A DNA stretch of 64,000 nucleotides, from NCBI GenBank assembly GCA_964445695.1, contig CAYULF010000009.1, positions 1-64,000 of the forward strand. The letters run 5' to 3'. Within the stretch, counting starts at the first letter, position 1; each line of letters opens with the position of its first letter. A program made the position numbers and the translations under genes. The notes under the pieces are model-generated. The model saw only the letters and a list, made by a program, of their open reading frames with translations. It ran no database searches and was not told the DNA's origin. Positions 36,166-44,054 of the stretch are shown here, in pieces. Source of the DNA: JAUIKM01 sp964445695 (GTDB lineage Bacteria > Bacteroidota > Ignavibacteria > Kapaibacteriales > UBA7675).

Positions 36166-38076
36166 TCAGTTTGTCGAGAAGCGCTCGTCCAGCTCGCTCA
36201 ATTGCCGGCGCAGTTCCTGAAATTCGCGCAGCAGCTCCAGGTCGGAGCCGCCGCCGCCTTTCGACAGTTGTGCCTGCACGGCGCGCAGGCGCTCCCGGCA
36301 GGCGCTGCGCAGCAGCTGACTCAGCGCGTCGTCCAGCATCTTGGCCAGGCTGGGCGCTTCGTAGTGCACGCCGAATCTGGGCCAGTTGGGGCTTTGTTCG
36401 TCATTGTCCACCGCCAGGCCGCTCAGGATCGAGCGATCCTCGTCGCTTATGCTCTCGTCGCTCAGCGCGCTGTTGAGCGGGTCGGCGCTGCTCTCCGCCT
36501 TGGTGAGCAGAATCGCAAACGTGCGTTTGCCGGTTTCCGACGTGAATTCCACCGAGCGTTCTTCCATCTGGGTGACAATGTACTCAAAGGAGCGCGGCTC
36601 AGCCAGGGCGCAGCGCAGCAGCAATTCTTCTTCCTGACTCAGCCCGGCATCGTTTTCGTCGTCTGCCTGCTGCGGCGCGGCGGCCTTGCCGCGCTGCGGG
36701 GCGCGCTCGGAACTTCCGGCTGCGCGCGCAACGATTGGCCCCGATGACTCGGCGCGGCGCACCTGCTGCAGCGTCGATTCCTTGTTGACTTCGCGCAGTT
36801 CGGCGTATAGAGTCTCCTCGCGGATGCGCATCGTCTCGGCCAGGCGTTTGAGGTGCAGCTCGCGCTTCAGGTGGTCGGGAATCAGCGCGACGGTGGAAAC
36901 GATGGAACGCAGCGCCTGCGCCGCCCTGTCCGGCGCGTCCATCTCGCCGCGCTGCTTCAGCAGCTCGGCTTTAAACTGAATGGCGTCCACCGCCGCCGCC
37001 AGGCGTTGCTCAAAAGCTTTTGTTCCCTGTTTCAATACCAGGCTGTCGGGGTCCTCGCCCTCGGGCAGGGTGACGATCTGCACGTCCATGTCCTCGCGCA
37101 GCGCCGTGTCAATGCCGCGCAACGCGGCATTCGCTCCGGCGGCGTCCGCGTCGAACACCAGGAACATGCGTTTGCAGTAGCGCTTCAGCCGCGCCACCTG
37201 CTGCGGCGTGAGCGAGGTGCCGCTGGCCGCCACGACATTGCGCACGCCCGCCTGGTAGAGGCCGATGACGTCGGCATACCCCTCCACCAGCAGCACGGCT
37301 TCTTTGCTCCGGATTTCATCGCGCGCCTGGAACAGGCCGTAGAGCGCCGTGCTTTTGTCGTAAATCAGCGACTGCGGCGAGTTGACGTACTTGGCCGGAT
37401 TGTCGTCGCCCGGCAGGATGCGCGCGCCCGCGCCGATCACGCGGCCGGAAACATTCCAGATCGGAAAGGCGATGCGGTTGCGGAAAAAGTCGAAGTGACC
37501 GCCGGATTCGCGTGCGCGTACAAGCCCCGCATCCTCCAGCTGTTCGATTTCAAATCCCAGGCGGTCCATTTCGCGCAGCGTGGCGTCCCAGGAATCGGGC
37601 GCAAATCCGAGCATGAAAGTTTTGATCGTGTCTTCGCTGAAACCGCGTTTGCGCAAATATGCCAATGCGGGTTTGCCCGCCTCGGTGAACAGCAGACGGT
37701 GCCAGTACGCCGCCGCTTCGGCCATCGCCTTGCCGGCCGCCGTCTGGCGGTCGATGCGCTCGCGCTCCTGCGGCGTGATGTCCTGCTCCGGCAGCAGCAC
37801 GTTGGCCCTGTGCGCCAGCTGTTTGACCGCTTCGGGGAAATTCAGGCGGTGGTAGTCCTGCAGAAAGGTGAAGACGTTGCCGCCTTTGCCGCAGCCGAAA
37901 CACTTGTAAATGCCGCGCTCGGGGTTGACGTTGAACGACGGCGTCTTTTCGTTGTGAAATGGGCACAAACCCACGTAGTTGCTGCCGCGGCGGCGCAGAG
38001 ACACCACCTCCCCCACCACCTCGACGATGTCGGATTGGTGTCGGATCTGATCGATCAGATGATCGGGGTAACGCAT
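36166..38076 (-). CDS. dnaG: DNA primase
   Basis: This 636-aa protein synthesises RNA primers for DNA replication. The N-terminal zinc-binding domain is visible (CPFHNEKTPSFNV ... YKCFGCGKGGNVF; Cys-His-Cys-Cys ligands about residues 38-63). A primase catalytic core with TOPRIM motifs follows ('VLLVEGYADVIGLYQAG' with the catalytic Glu, and 'FLVFDADAAG'). The C-terminal third is the less conserved helicase-interaction region, rich in Gln, Ala and Glu. The frame is open nine codons further upstream, but the ATG at 38076 (MRYPDHLIDQIR) matches the usual DnaG N-terminus. In many bacteria dnaG sits next to rpsU and rpoD; neither is adjacent here. Confidence 0.97.
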   Translation of the reverse strand: MRYPDHLIDQIRHQSDIVEVVGEVVSLRRRGSNYVGLCPFHNEKTPSFNVNPERGIYKCFGCGKGGNVFTFLQDYHRLNFPEAVKQLAHRANVLLPEQDITPQERERIDRQTAAGKAMAEAAAYWHRLLFTEAGKPALAYLRKRGFSEDTIKTFMLGFAPDSWDATLREMDRLGFEIEQLEDAGLVRARESGGHFDFFRNRIAFPIWNVSGRVIGAGARILPGDDNPAKYVNSPQSLIYDKSTALYGLFQARDEIRSKEAVLLVEGYADVIGLYQAGVRNVVAASGTSLTPQQVARLKRYCKRMFLVFDADAAGANAALRGIDTALREDMDVQIVTLPEGEDPDSLVLKQGTKAFEQRLAAAVDAIQFKAELLKQRGEMDAPDRAAQALRSIVSTVALIPDHLKRELHLKRLAETMRIREETLYAELREVNKESTLQQVRRAESSGPIVARAAGSSERAPQRGKAAAPQQADDENDAGLSQEEELLLRCALAEPRSFEYIVTQMEERSVEFTSETGKRTFAILLTKAESSADPLNSALSDESISDEDRSILSGLAVDNDEQSPNWPRFGVHYEAPSLAKMLDDALSQLLRSACRERLRAVQAQLSKGGGGSDLELLREFQELRRQLSELDERFSTN

Positions 38077-38208
38077 TGACGTTCCTGATGCGGCGACAAA
38101 CAAAGGAGAAAGAAGTAAGCGGCGAACAAAGGAGCCGCGCAGCGCTCAAAACCGGCGCATGCGCGCAGCGCCCAGCCGGAAGCCCGTTCGGAGCCCCAAA
38201 GCCCTCGT

Positions 38209-38442
38209 TCAGGCGATAAATTCGTACATCGCGACGCGCAGGTCGAATTGCGTGCCCGCCGCAAACGACGGGTCGCCCGCCATCGACATGGGGTCGACGA
38301 TTTTGACCGTCGCCCAGCATCCGCCGCCGTATTTGACGATTTCCGCGCGGTAGAGTTCGCGGCCTTCGTGTGCCACCGTGTACGTGCCGCCCTTGTCCGG
38401 GCGCGCCTCTTTGGGCAATTTTTCGTGATTCATGCGTGCCAT
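38209..38442 (-). CDS. Small hypothetical protein (77 aa)
   Basis: This 77-aa soluble protein lies between dnaG and rpsD on the same strand. I do not recognise the family. The sequence MARMNHEKLPKEARPDKG, then 'GGTYTVAHEGRELYRAEIVK' and 'YGGGCWATVKIVDP', looks like a small beta-rich domain, and the composition is that of a real protein. The longer upstream frame is Arg/Gly-rich and low in quality, so the ATG at 38442 is preferred; a second ATG three codons later is possible. The rpsD terminator lies between it and rpsD, so it probably has its own promoter. Confidence 0.6.
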   Translation of the reverse strand: MARMNHEKLPKEARPDKGGTYTVAHEGRELYRAEIVKYGGGCWATVKIVDPMSMAGDPSFAAGTQFDLRVAMYEFIA

Positions 38443-38547
38443 GATTTTCCCGCTTTTTTCGTGCAGAATCGGCGGACCGCGCCGCCGGCGTCCCCCGGGA
38501 GACGCACATCCGGGAGGCGACAGTGTTCGAATATGGCCAAAAAAAAA

Positions 38548-38579
38548 CAATCCCTCTGCGCCGCAGCACGGAGGGATTG
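38548..38579 (-). terminator. Intrinsic terminator of rpsD
   Basis: A 9-bp stem (CAATCCCTC / GAGGGATTG) with a 14-nt loop is followed on the minus strand by an unbroken run of T residues (plus-strand A run at 38539-38547). It lies 41 bp past the rpsD stop. A second small stem GCGGACG / CGTCCGC is at 38592-38611. Confidence 0.9.
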
Positions 38580-38619
38580 CAATTGTCGAATGCGGACGGC
38601 GGAGCGTCCGCCACTGCGC

Positions 38620-39225
38620 TTAACGCGAGTAGTATTCGATCACCAGCGGTACTTCGCAGATGATGGGCACTTCTTCGCTCGGCGGCAGGTAGAGGAATTT
38701 GGCGCTCAGGTCGGCCTTGGAAAGGTCGATGTAAGCCGGCGGCGCGCTCGTGCGGATCGCTTCCTGGAAACACTCCAGTTTGCGGCTTTTTTCCTTGATC
38801 GAGATCGTGTCGTTCGGCTTCAGTTGGTACGACGGGATGTCCACGCGTTTGCCGTTGACTTCCACGTGGCGGTGCGTTACGTACTGGCGCGCAGCGTAGA
38901 TGGAGCGGGCCAGGCCGGAGCGGTACACGACCGAATCCAGACGCGATTCCAGCAGCTGAACCAGGATTTCCCCGGTGTTGCCGAGCATGCGGTTGGCTTT
39001 GGCGATGTAGCGGCGCAGCTGGCGCTCGTGGATGTTGTACTGCAGACGCAGGCGCTGTTTTTCCAGCAGCTGTTTACCGTAGTCGCTCACCTTGGGACGG
39101 CGTTTGGCGTTGCCGTGCTGTCCCGGAGTGTAGGGCTTGCGATCCATGTATTTTTTCGCTTTCGACGTCATGGGCACGCCGATTTTACGCGATACACGGA
39201 CCTTGGGGCCGTTGTAATTGGACAT
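38620..39225 (-). CDS. rpsD: 30S ribosomal protein S4
   Basis: This 201-aa protein is the primary 16S rRNA-binding assembly protein S4. The family features are clear: the N-terminal segment 'YNGPKVRVSRKIGVP', the 'QLLEKQRLRLQYNIHERQLR' helix, and the S4 RNA-binding domain 'RLDSVVYRSGLARSIYAARQ' with 'HVEVNGKRVDIPSY'. It ends PLVIEYYSR, like other S4 proteins. Length is normal for the Bacteroidota-type form. It is a stand-alone gene with its own strong terminator, rather than part of the rpsM-rpsK-rpsD-rpoA-rplQ cluster. An AGGA lies about 8 nt upstream of the ATG. Confidence 0.98.
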   Translation of the reverse strand: MSNYNGPKVRVSRKIGVPMTSKAKKYMDRKPYTPGQHGNAKRRPKVSDYGKQLLEKQRLRLQYNIHERQLRRYIAKANRMLGNTGEILVQLLESRLDSVVYRSGLARSIYAARQYVTHRHVEVNGKRVDIPSYQLKPNDTISIKEKSRKLECFQEAIRTSAPPAYIDLSKADLSAKFLYLPPSEEVPIICEVPLVIEYYSR

Positions 39226-39360
39226 TGATCAATCCTGAAAGGAGTTTGAAAATGCGACGCTCTTTACGCTCCGGCACGTCCCGCTGTCGGTGACGGCAAA
39301 TCGGACTAAAGAGGCAGCCGCTCTAAACTGCTGCGCCTGTGCGGCGCTCGTTTCAAATTT

Positions 39361-40086
39361 TCACTGATCGGGTTCGGACGAAATTTCCGGCTCGCTGCCG
39401 TTCGCCGGGGTCTGTTTGTCCGCGGGGCGGGTGTCGGCGTTTTTTTTCAAATCCGCTAGTGTTCGTCCCGGCGTTTCCGGTCGTGCTTTTTTGGGCGGAG
39501 CCCACAGTGCGCCGGAATTGATGTCGGACATCGCTCGTCCCGCACCGATGCGCGCCAGGTGTTTGAGCGCCATTCCCGCGCGGTCGATCATCGCGTCGCG
39601 CTCCGCCGTCTGCTCCGCCCCGAAAGGCGCCAGCACGTAGTCGACCAGTCCGCCCGGCCCGAAGTCGCGCCCGATGCCGCAGCGCAGGCGGTAGAAGTCG
39701 GCTTTGCCGAGTTCGTCGATGAGCGAAGCGATGCCGTTGTGTCCGCCGTCGCTGCCGCCGCGCTTCAGGTGCACCTTGCCGACGGGAAAGTTGTACTCGT
39801 CGACAACGGCTACGATCCTGTCGGTTCCGATTTTCAGGTTCGCGGCGAGAGCTTTGACGGCCTCGCCGGAAAGATTCATATAGGTCAGCGGTTCGACGAG
39901 CAGCAGCTTGTGCCGTCCGACGCGCAGGCGCGCTTCCATCCAGAGCCGACCGCCCTGCCGCCACTCGTCCGTGGGAACGAGTTTTTCACACACCATCCAA
40001 CCGATGTTGTGGCGGGTGTCCGCATATCGCGCGCCCGGGTTTCCGAGACCGACAATCAGCCAGTCGACATGATCCGGAGACGCCAT
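39361..40086 (-). CDS. pth: Peptidyl-tRNA hydrolase
   Basis: This 241-aa enzyme releases tRNA from stalled peptidyl-tRNA. Family motifs are present: 'LIVGLGNPGARYADTRHNIG' with the catalytic His near residue 26, 'EPLTYMNLSG' with the conserved Asn, 'DEYNFPVGK' in place of the more usual D-D-L-D, and 'GGSDGGHNGIASLI'. The core ends near residue 190. A further 50-residue hydrophilic tail, rich in Pro, Lys and Glu, makes it longer than the usual 185-200 aa. It is 36 bp downstream of rplY on the same strand, matching the common prs-rplY-pth arrangement. Confidence 0.95.
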   Translation of the reverse strand: MASPDHVDWLIVGLGNPGARYADTRHNIGWMVCEKLVPTDEWRQGGRLWMEARLRVGRHKLLLVEPLTYMNLSGEAVKALAANLKIGTDRIVAVVDEYNFPVGKVHLKRGGSDGGHNGIASLIDELGKADFYRLRCGIGRDFGPGGLVDYVLAPFGAEQTAERDAMIDRAGMALKHLARIGAGRAMSDINSGALWAPPKKARPETPGRTLADLKKNADTRPADKQTPANGSEPEISSEPDQ

Positions 40087-40122
40087 CGGCAGAAGATTCC
40101 TGAACGAGCGGGGTTACGGAGA

Positions 40123-40722
40123 TCAGGCTTCGGCTTTAGCTGTCGCGGCGTCCGTCTGAGCGCCGGCCATGGCGCGACGGGAAGTTGCGACGCGGTAAAT
40201 TACAGCGCTGGGCGGTTCGATAATTTCGCCGCCGTCCCATTTGACGTCCCGGATACGCATATTCTCGCCGATCTTCATCGCACTGATGCCGATGTTGATG
40301 CTGGCGGGAATGTTTTCCGGCTGACAAACGATACGCACGCTGGACATGACCGCCGTGGCGATACCACCGCCGCGTTCACCGACGGACTGGCCTTCAAAGC
40401 GCAGCGGCACGCGGATGCGAACCTCTTTGCCTTCGGTCAGACCGAAGAGATCGAAGTGCACGATTTCATCGGTGATCGGATCGAACACCACTTCGCGCAC
40501 GATGCAGCGCTGAACGCCTTCCTGGCCGTTGATCGTCAGCTCGACAATGTGTTTGTCGCGCGTGTAGATAATCGGACGCAGTTTGAGCGTCGGAACCGAA
40601 ATCGCGATGCCTTCTTCGCCGTTTTTGTAGTAGACGCCCGGCGTAAGGCCGTCGCGACGGAGAGCACGAGCAACGCTTTTGCCCGATTCGCGGCGCTCGA
40701 CAGTTAAGGGAATAAGACTCAT
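40123..40722 (-). CDS. rplY: 50S ribosomal protein L25/general stress protein Ctc
   Basis: This 199-aa protein is the long, two-domain form of L25 (TL5/Ctc), which binds 5S rRNA. The N-terminal L25 domain begins 'MSLIPLTVERRESGKSVARA' with 'GLTPGVYYKNGEEG', and the C-terminal beta-domain has 'VPLRFEGQSVGERGGGIAT' and 'MRIRDVKWDGGEII'. A short Ala-rich tail follows. The ATG at 40722 is used; the open frame upstream is unlikely to be translated because it extends to within 68 bp of prs and lacks similarity. It sits between prs and pth in a probable operon. Confidence 0.93.
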   Translation of the reverse strand: MSLIPLTVERRESGKSVARALRRDGLTPGVYYKNGEEGIAISVPTLKLRPIIYTRDKHIVELTINGQEGVQRCIVREVVFDPITDEIVHFDLFGLTEGKEVRIRVPLRFEGQSVGERGGGIATAVMSSVRIVCQPENIPASINIGISAMKIGENMRIRDVKWDGGEIIEPPSAVIYRVATSRRAMAGAQTDAATAKAEA

Positions 40723-40786
40723 GATATTAGACCTTATATCAGCTTGCTGAAAGTTTTTATCGCGTGGAACAGCGGAAGCGGGTGCG

Positions 40787-41722
40787 TCAGAACGTAATAT
40801 CGAACAGCGAGGAAATCGAGCGATTGTTATGCGTTCTGATGATCGCTTCGGCAAAAATTTTGGCGGACGAGAGCACTTCGATTTTATCGATCGGTTTGGT
40901 CAGCGGGACCGTGTCCGTCACCAGAATTTTAGCACAGGGGCTCTCCGTAAGTTTGTCCAGGGCGGGCCCTGAAAACACCGGATGGGTACATGCCCCGTAG
41001 ACTTCTTTCGCGCCGGCGTCGATCAGCGCTCTGGCGCAATTGACGAATGTTCCGGCAGTGTCGATCAGGTCATCGACGATAATAATGTTTTTACCTTTTG
41101 CCTCGCCGATGATATTCATCACTTCGGACTTGTTGGGGTGCACGCGGCGTTTGTCCACCAACAGGAGGTCGGCGTGCAGGCGTTTGGCGTAGGCCCGCGC
41201 CATTTTAGCGCCGCCCACGTCGGGCGCGGCAATCGCCAGGTCGTCCAGCTCGAGGTCTTTGAGCGCGCGGATCAACACCGTCGAGGCGTAGAGGTGATCC
41301 AGCGGGATGTCAAAGAATCCCTGCAGCTGCGGCGCGTGCAGGTCCATAGTAATGACGCGATCCGCACCGGCCGTCGTCAGCAGGTTCGCCACCAGCTTGG
41401 CCGTGATCGACACGCGCGGCTGGTCTTTGCGATCCTGACGGGCGTAGCCGAAGTAGGGAATCACGGCGGTTATGCGCTTCGCCGAAGCACGCCTGGCTGC
41501 ATCCACCAGGATCAGCAGCTCCATCAGATTGTCCGATGGGGCAAAGGTCGACTGCACGATAAACAGGTCGACGCCGCGGATATTCTCTTCGTACTTAACC
41601 CAAAGTTCACCATCGCTGTAGTTGCGAATGTCAACTTTGCACAGCTCGACGCCCAGATGGCCTGAAATTGCATTGGCCAGTTGATGGCTGGCCCTGCCTG
41701 AGGCAATTTTAAAATCCGGCAT
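40787..41722 (-). CDS. prs: Ribose-phosphate pyrophosphokinase
   Basis: This 311-aa enzyme makes PRPP from ribose-5-phosphate and ATP for nucleotide, His and Trp synthesis. Conserved elements are 'YSDGELWVKYEENIRG', 'IPYFGYARQDRKDQPR' (ATP-binding flexible loop), 'ITMDLHAPQLQGFFDIP' with the metal-binding His, and the PRPP loop 'NIIIVDDLIDTAGTF'. Length is normal. It is the first gene of a prs-rplY-pth run, 97 bp downstream of a tRNA-Gln gene on the same strand. Confidence 0.97.
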   Translation of the reverse strand: MPDFKIASGRASHQLANAISGHLGVELCKVDIRNYSDGELWVKYEENIRGVDLFIVQSTFAPSDNLMELLILVDAARRASAKRITAVIPYFGYARQDRKDQPRVSITAKLVANLLTTAGADRVITMDLHAPQLQGFFDIPLDHLYASTVLIRALKDLELDDLAIAAPDVGGAKMARAYAKRLHADLLLVDKRRVHPNKSEVMNIIGEAKGKNIIIVDDLIDTAGTFVNCARALIDAGAKEVYGACTHPVFSGPALDKLTESPCAKILVTDTVPLTKPIDKIEVLSSAKIFAEAIIRTHNNRSISSLFDITF

Positions 41723-41819
41723 AGAGGCTCAAAAACACGTACTGCGCCGAATGGCGCAGTAGTTTCGATTCACGACTGAAGCGTCGATCGCGTCGGCGCT
41801 TCCTTCTGAAGAGAGTTTG

Positions 41820-41891
41820 CAGGGCCGGAAGGATTTGAACCCACGAATGCCGGGACCAAAACCCGGTGCCTTACCGCTTGGCGACGGCCCT
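41820..41891 (-). tRNA. tRNA-Gln (anticodon UUG)
   Basis: A complete cloverleaf can be drawn on the minus strand: 7-bp acceptor stem AGGGCCG / CGGCCCT, a D arm with GCCAAGCGGTAAGGC, anticodon stem CCGGG / CCCGG with loop TTTTGGT giving anticodon TTG, and a T arm containing GGGTTCAAATCC. The discriminator base is G. The 3' CCA is not fully encoded. It lies just upstream of prs. Confidence 0.95.
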
Positions 41892-42502
41892 GTAAAGACG
41901 TATCATCGTCTTTTTGAGAATCGCAAAGTTAGATGCTCTCCGCATTTTATGCAAACATTTTTTTGCTTTGGGCGCAGTTGTTCCATTTCGCCGCTGCAAC
42001 GTCCGATAAGCGGCCCGCCCCCGCTGGCGCAGTTTGACCTTATCCTGGCCACAACGTCCGCATCACATAGTTGAGTTATTTCCCGCTTATCCCGATCGGC
42101 TTCCCGTTCAATGGAAATTACTTCCCGTTCAATTTTTTCGACTGGACTGTGAATCAGCGGCATACCAGTTTGCCGCTGAGCAAAAAAAATCTCAAAGAAT
42201 TCACGTGCGCCGCCGGAAATCAGCGAGCAATTCAGGTCCTGTTGTGTCGGACTTTTGGACAGTTTCGAGATAAAGTGTGGAAGCTTCACCACACACTGTC
42301 GAAAGAAGCCGACATCGCGCTAAAACAAGTCGCAATTCCGTGCAGAAAATGTGTAACTATTTCTCAAAACGTGTGTCTTACCTTCCGTCGCCGGCCACGA
42401 CCGGCTCCCGGATTCTCAAACAGGAGGTTTATATCGACACACTTGCGACGAGTTATGGCACTGCGCACTCAATGCCGAACATCTTAACTTCAGGAGAGTA
42501 CC
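41892..42502. promoter_or_regulatory. 611-bp divergent noncoding region
   Basis: No convincing gene is seen between the minus-strand tRNA-Gln and the plus-strand 114-aa gene; the open frames present are basic, Cys-containing and lack ribosome-binding sites. It is AT-richer than the flanks. It holds a small inverted repeat AAAGACG / CGTCTTT (41894-41913) next to the tRNA and a set of direct repeats at 42081-42133. The sequence probably carries promoters in both directions. Confidence 0.45.
42081..42133. repeat. Three direct repeats at exact 21-bp spacing (possible operator)
   Basis: TCCCGCTTAT at 42081, TCCCGTTCAA at 42102 and TCCCGTTCAA at 42123 are spaced exactly 21 bp apart. The last two extend to an identical 13-mer CTTCCCGTTCAAT. 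Two-helical-turn direct repeats with a GTT core resemble, loosely, the paired sites bound by LytTR-type regulators. Function is inference. Confidence 0.45.
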
Positions 42503-42847
42503 ATGTTGGAAAAAATGCAGTCCAGACAAGTCGGAGGTGTCCTTCCTATAACGAAGATTACCCCGCAGGAATCGAATCAACGCGAATTCAGCGAGCCGGA
42601 AGATACGCTCGACAATAACGTTCTGAGCGATCTTGTACCTGACGAGATTTACTACGCCTTGCAGGAACACGGACTGTTCGACGAGAAGGCAATCCGCGAC
42701 TATCACATCCGCAAGTCTTTCAAAGAATTCCGCAAATCGATGAACACAACGCTCGCAATTGAAAAATTGCAGCAGTTGTACCCCTATCTGCAGTTCGACA
42801 CGCTGCGCAAGATTGTGTACCGCGTCGGCAATCGCAGAAAAAAGTGA
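42503..42847 (+). CDS. Hypothetical protein (114 aa), mostly helical
   Basis: This 114-aa soluble protein is not one I recognise. The N-terminal 40 residues are polar and probably flexible. The rest (about 42-110) looks alpha-helical with regularly spaced Leu, Tyr and Phe: 'DEIYYALQEHGLFDEKAIRD', 'IRKSFKEFR', then 'AIEKLQQLYPYLQFDTLRKI'. The last 15 residues are very basic, which could mean nucleic-acid binding. The start at 42503 has a good AGGAGAG 7 nt upstream, and an intrinsic terminator follows, so it is a genuine monocistronic gene. Its long leader holds 21-bp-spaced direct repeats. Confidence 0.75.
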   Translation: MLEKMQSRQVGGVLPITKITPQESNQREFSEPEDTLDNNVLSDLVPDEIYYALQEHGLFDEKAIRDYHIRKSFKEFRKSMNTTLAIEKLQQLYPYLQFDTLRKIVYRVGNRRKK

Positions 42848-42880
42848 ATGACGAGACCCATCGGGAGCAGCAAAACATTA

Positions 42881-42906
42881 AAGCGAGTCACATGCGTGGC
42901 TCGCTT
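42881..42906 (+). terminator. Terminator of the 114-aa gene
   Basis: An 11-bp stem with one G-U pair (AAGCGAGTCAC / GTGGCTCGCTT) and an ATGC loop is followed by TTGTTTTTTC, 34 bp past the stop. It is a good intrinsic terminator. Confidence 0.85.
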
Positions 42907-42957
42907 TTGTTTTTTCAGCCCATCGAAGAATGGGCGGGACAAATAAAAAGGGATTTG

Positions 42958-42987
42958 GAAGAAGTCGGTTCACTCCGACAATTCTTC
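42958..42987 (-). terminator. Terminator overlapping the deacetylase-family stop codon
   Basis: Arms GAAGAA-GTCGG and CCGAC-AA-TTCTTC form an 11-bp stem with a 2-nt bulge and a 6-nt loop. On the minus strand it is followed by CAAATCCCTTTTTATTT. It overlaps the end of the histone-deacetylase-family gene. Confidence 0.6.
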
Positions 42988-43882
42988 AGCCGTAGAGCCG
43001 CTGCATGACCACGTGACTCGCGCAGTGCGCCTCCACCGTGTGAGTGATCGGCCTGGCATATCCTCCACCCATGGTCATCACCAGCGGCACGCCCAGACGC
43101 TGCGCCAGCTCTCCCACCATCCTGTCGCGACGCGCAACCCCCTCGATGCTGAGCGACAGCCGGCCCAGTGCGTCCTCCGCGATGACGTCGACTCCCGCCT
43201 GATAGTAGATAATATCCGGCCCAAATGCCGCCACGCGCTCCAGTTCGGGCGCAAGCGCGTCCAGATAATCCGCGTCGCCGCAGCCGTCCGGCAGGTCCAC
43301 ATCGCGGGTTGAAGGATATTTGCGAAATGGGAAATTGCCGGCCCCGTGCATACTGAGCGTGTAGGCCTCTCCGTCGTTTTCGAGCATGGCCGCGGTGCCG
43401 TTGCCCTGATGCACGTCCAGATCGACCACGGCGGGACGGCGCGCTCGTCCTTCGCGCCGCAACACGGCAATTGCAACCGCCACATCGTTAAACACGCAGT
43501 ATCCCTCGCCGAAATCGCGGAAGGCGTGGTGTGTGCCGCCGGAAAGCGCCGCGCCGAAGCCATGGTGAACGGCGCTGCGCGAAGCCTCGATGGTCGCGCC
43601 GACGGACGCCAGTGTGCGCGTCACAAAACCGGGACTCCAGGGCAGGCCGATGCGCCGCTGAATACGTCGGTCCAGACTGCCGTCCAGCACGGCCCGCACA
43701 TAGGCCGGATCGTGCGCCGTCATCACCAGTTCGGCTTGTGCCGGCAGCGCCTGCAGGAGACGTGTGCGCGCAACGACGCCCCGCTCAAGCAGCGCCAGGC
43801 GCAGCAGGCGATATTTGTCGATCGGAAAACGATGCCCTTCCGGCAGCGGTAATTCAAATGTATCGGTGTAATAAATATTCAT
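42986..43882 (-). CDS. Histone deacetylase/AcuC-family Zn-dependent amidohydrolase
   Basis: This 298-aa enzyme belongs to the arginase/deacetylase fold family that removes acyl groups from lysines or polyamines. The hallmark motifs are present: 'SGGTHHAF' (catalytic His pair near residue 117), 'VVDLDVHQGNGTA' (two zinc ligands, Asp and His), 'SMHGAGNFPF', and 'IIYYQAGVDV' (third zinc ligand Asp). Its length matches the compact bacterial class often annotated as histone deacetylase family. The ATG at 43882 is chosen over a TTG two codons upstream. It is divergent from the TolC-type gene. The natural substrate cannot be determined from sequence. Confidence 0.9.
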   Translation of the reverse strand: MNIYYTDTFELPLPEGHRFPIDKYRLLRLALLERGVVARTRLLQALPAQAELVMTAHDPAYVRAVLDGSLDRRIQRRIGLPWSPGFVTRTLASVGATIEASRSAVHHGFGAALSGGTHHAFRDFGEGYCVFNDVAVAIAVLRREGRARRPAVVDLDVHQGNGTAAMLENDGEAYTLSMHGAGNFPFRKYPSTRDVDLPDGCGDADYLDALAPELERVAAFGPDIIYYQAGVDVIAEDALGRLSLSIEGVARRDRMVGELAQRLGVPLVMTMGGGYARPITHTVEAHCASHVVMQRLYG

Positions 43883-44054
43883 GCACAATCAACCGCCCGT
43901 ATCAACGCTTCGCTGCAATAGCCCGCAACGACGCCGTGACAAATTTGTAACCTTTCAAATTGGTGTTCGTTATGAGGCCGCGTAAATTGCAGTGTGCAAT
44001 TACTCTCGCAATCCCGAGTTGTTGTTTGATTTCTCCCACATCGAAGTTCGGAAT

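Noticed and set aside
36853..38079. Plus-strand open frame of 408 codons opposite dnaG
   Set aside because: It is antisense to DNA primase, which has intact zinc and TOPRIM motifs.
41894..41913. AAAGACG/CGTCTTT inverted repeat with T-run on the plus strand as a terminator
   Set aside because: No plus-strand gene ends there and it lies just upstream of the tRNA 5' end; a role is unclear, so it is only mentioned in the region description.
41903..42292. Minus-strand 129-codon frame between tRNA-Gln and the 114-aa gene
   Set aside because: It has no ribosome-binding site or family features, and its composition is unconvincing; treated as noncoding.
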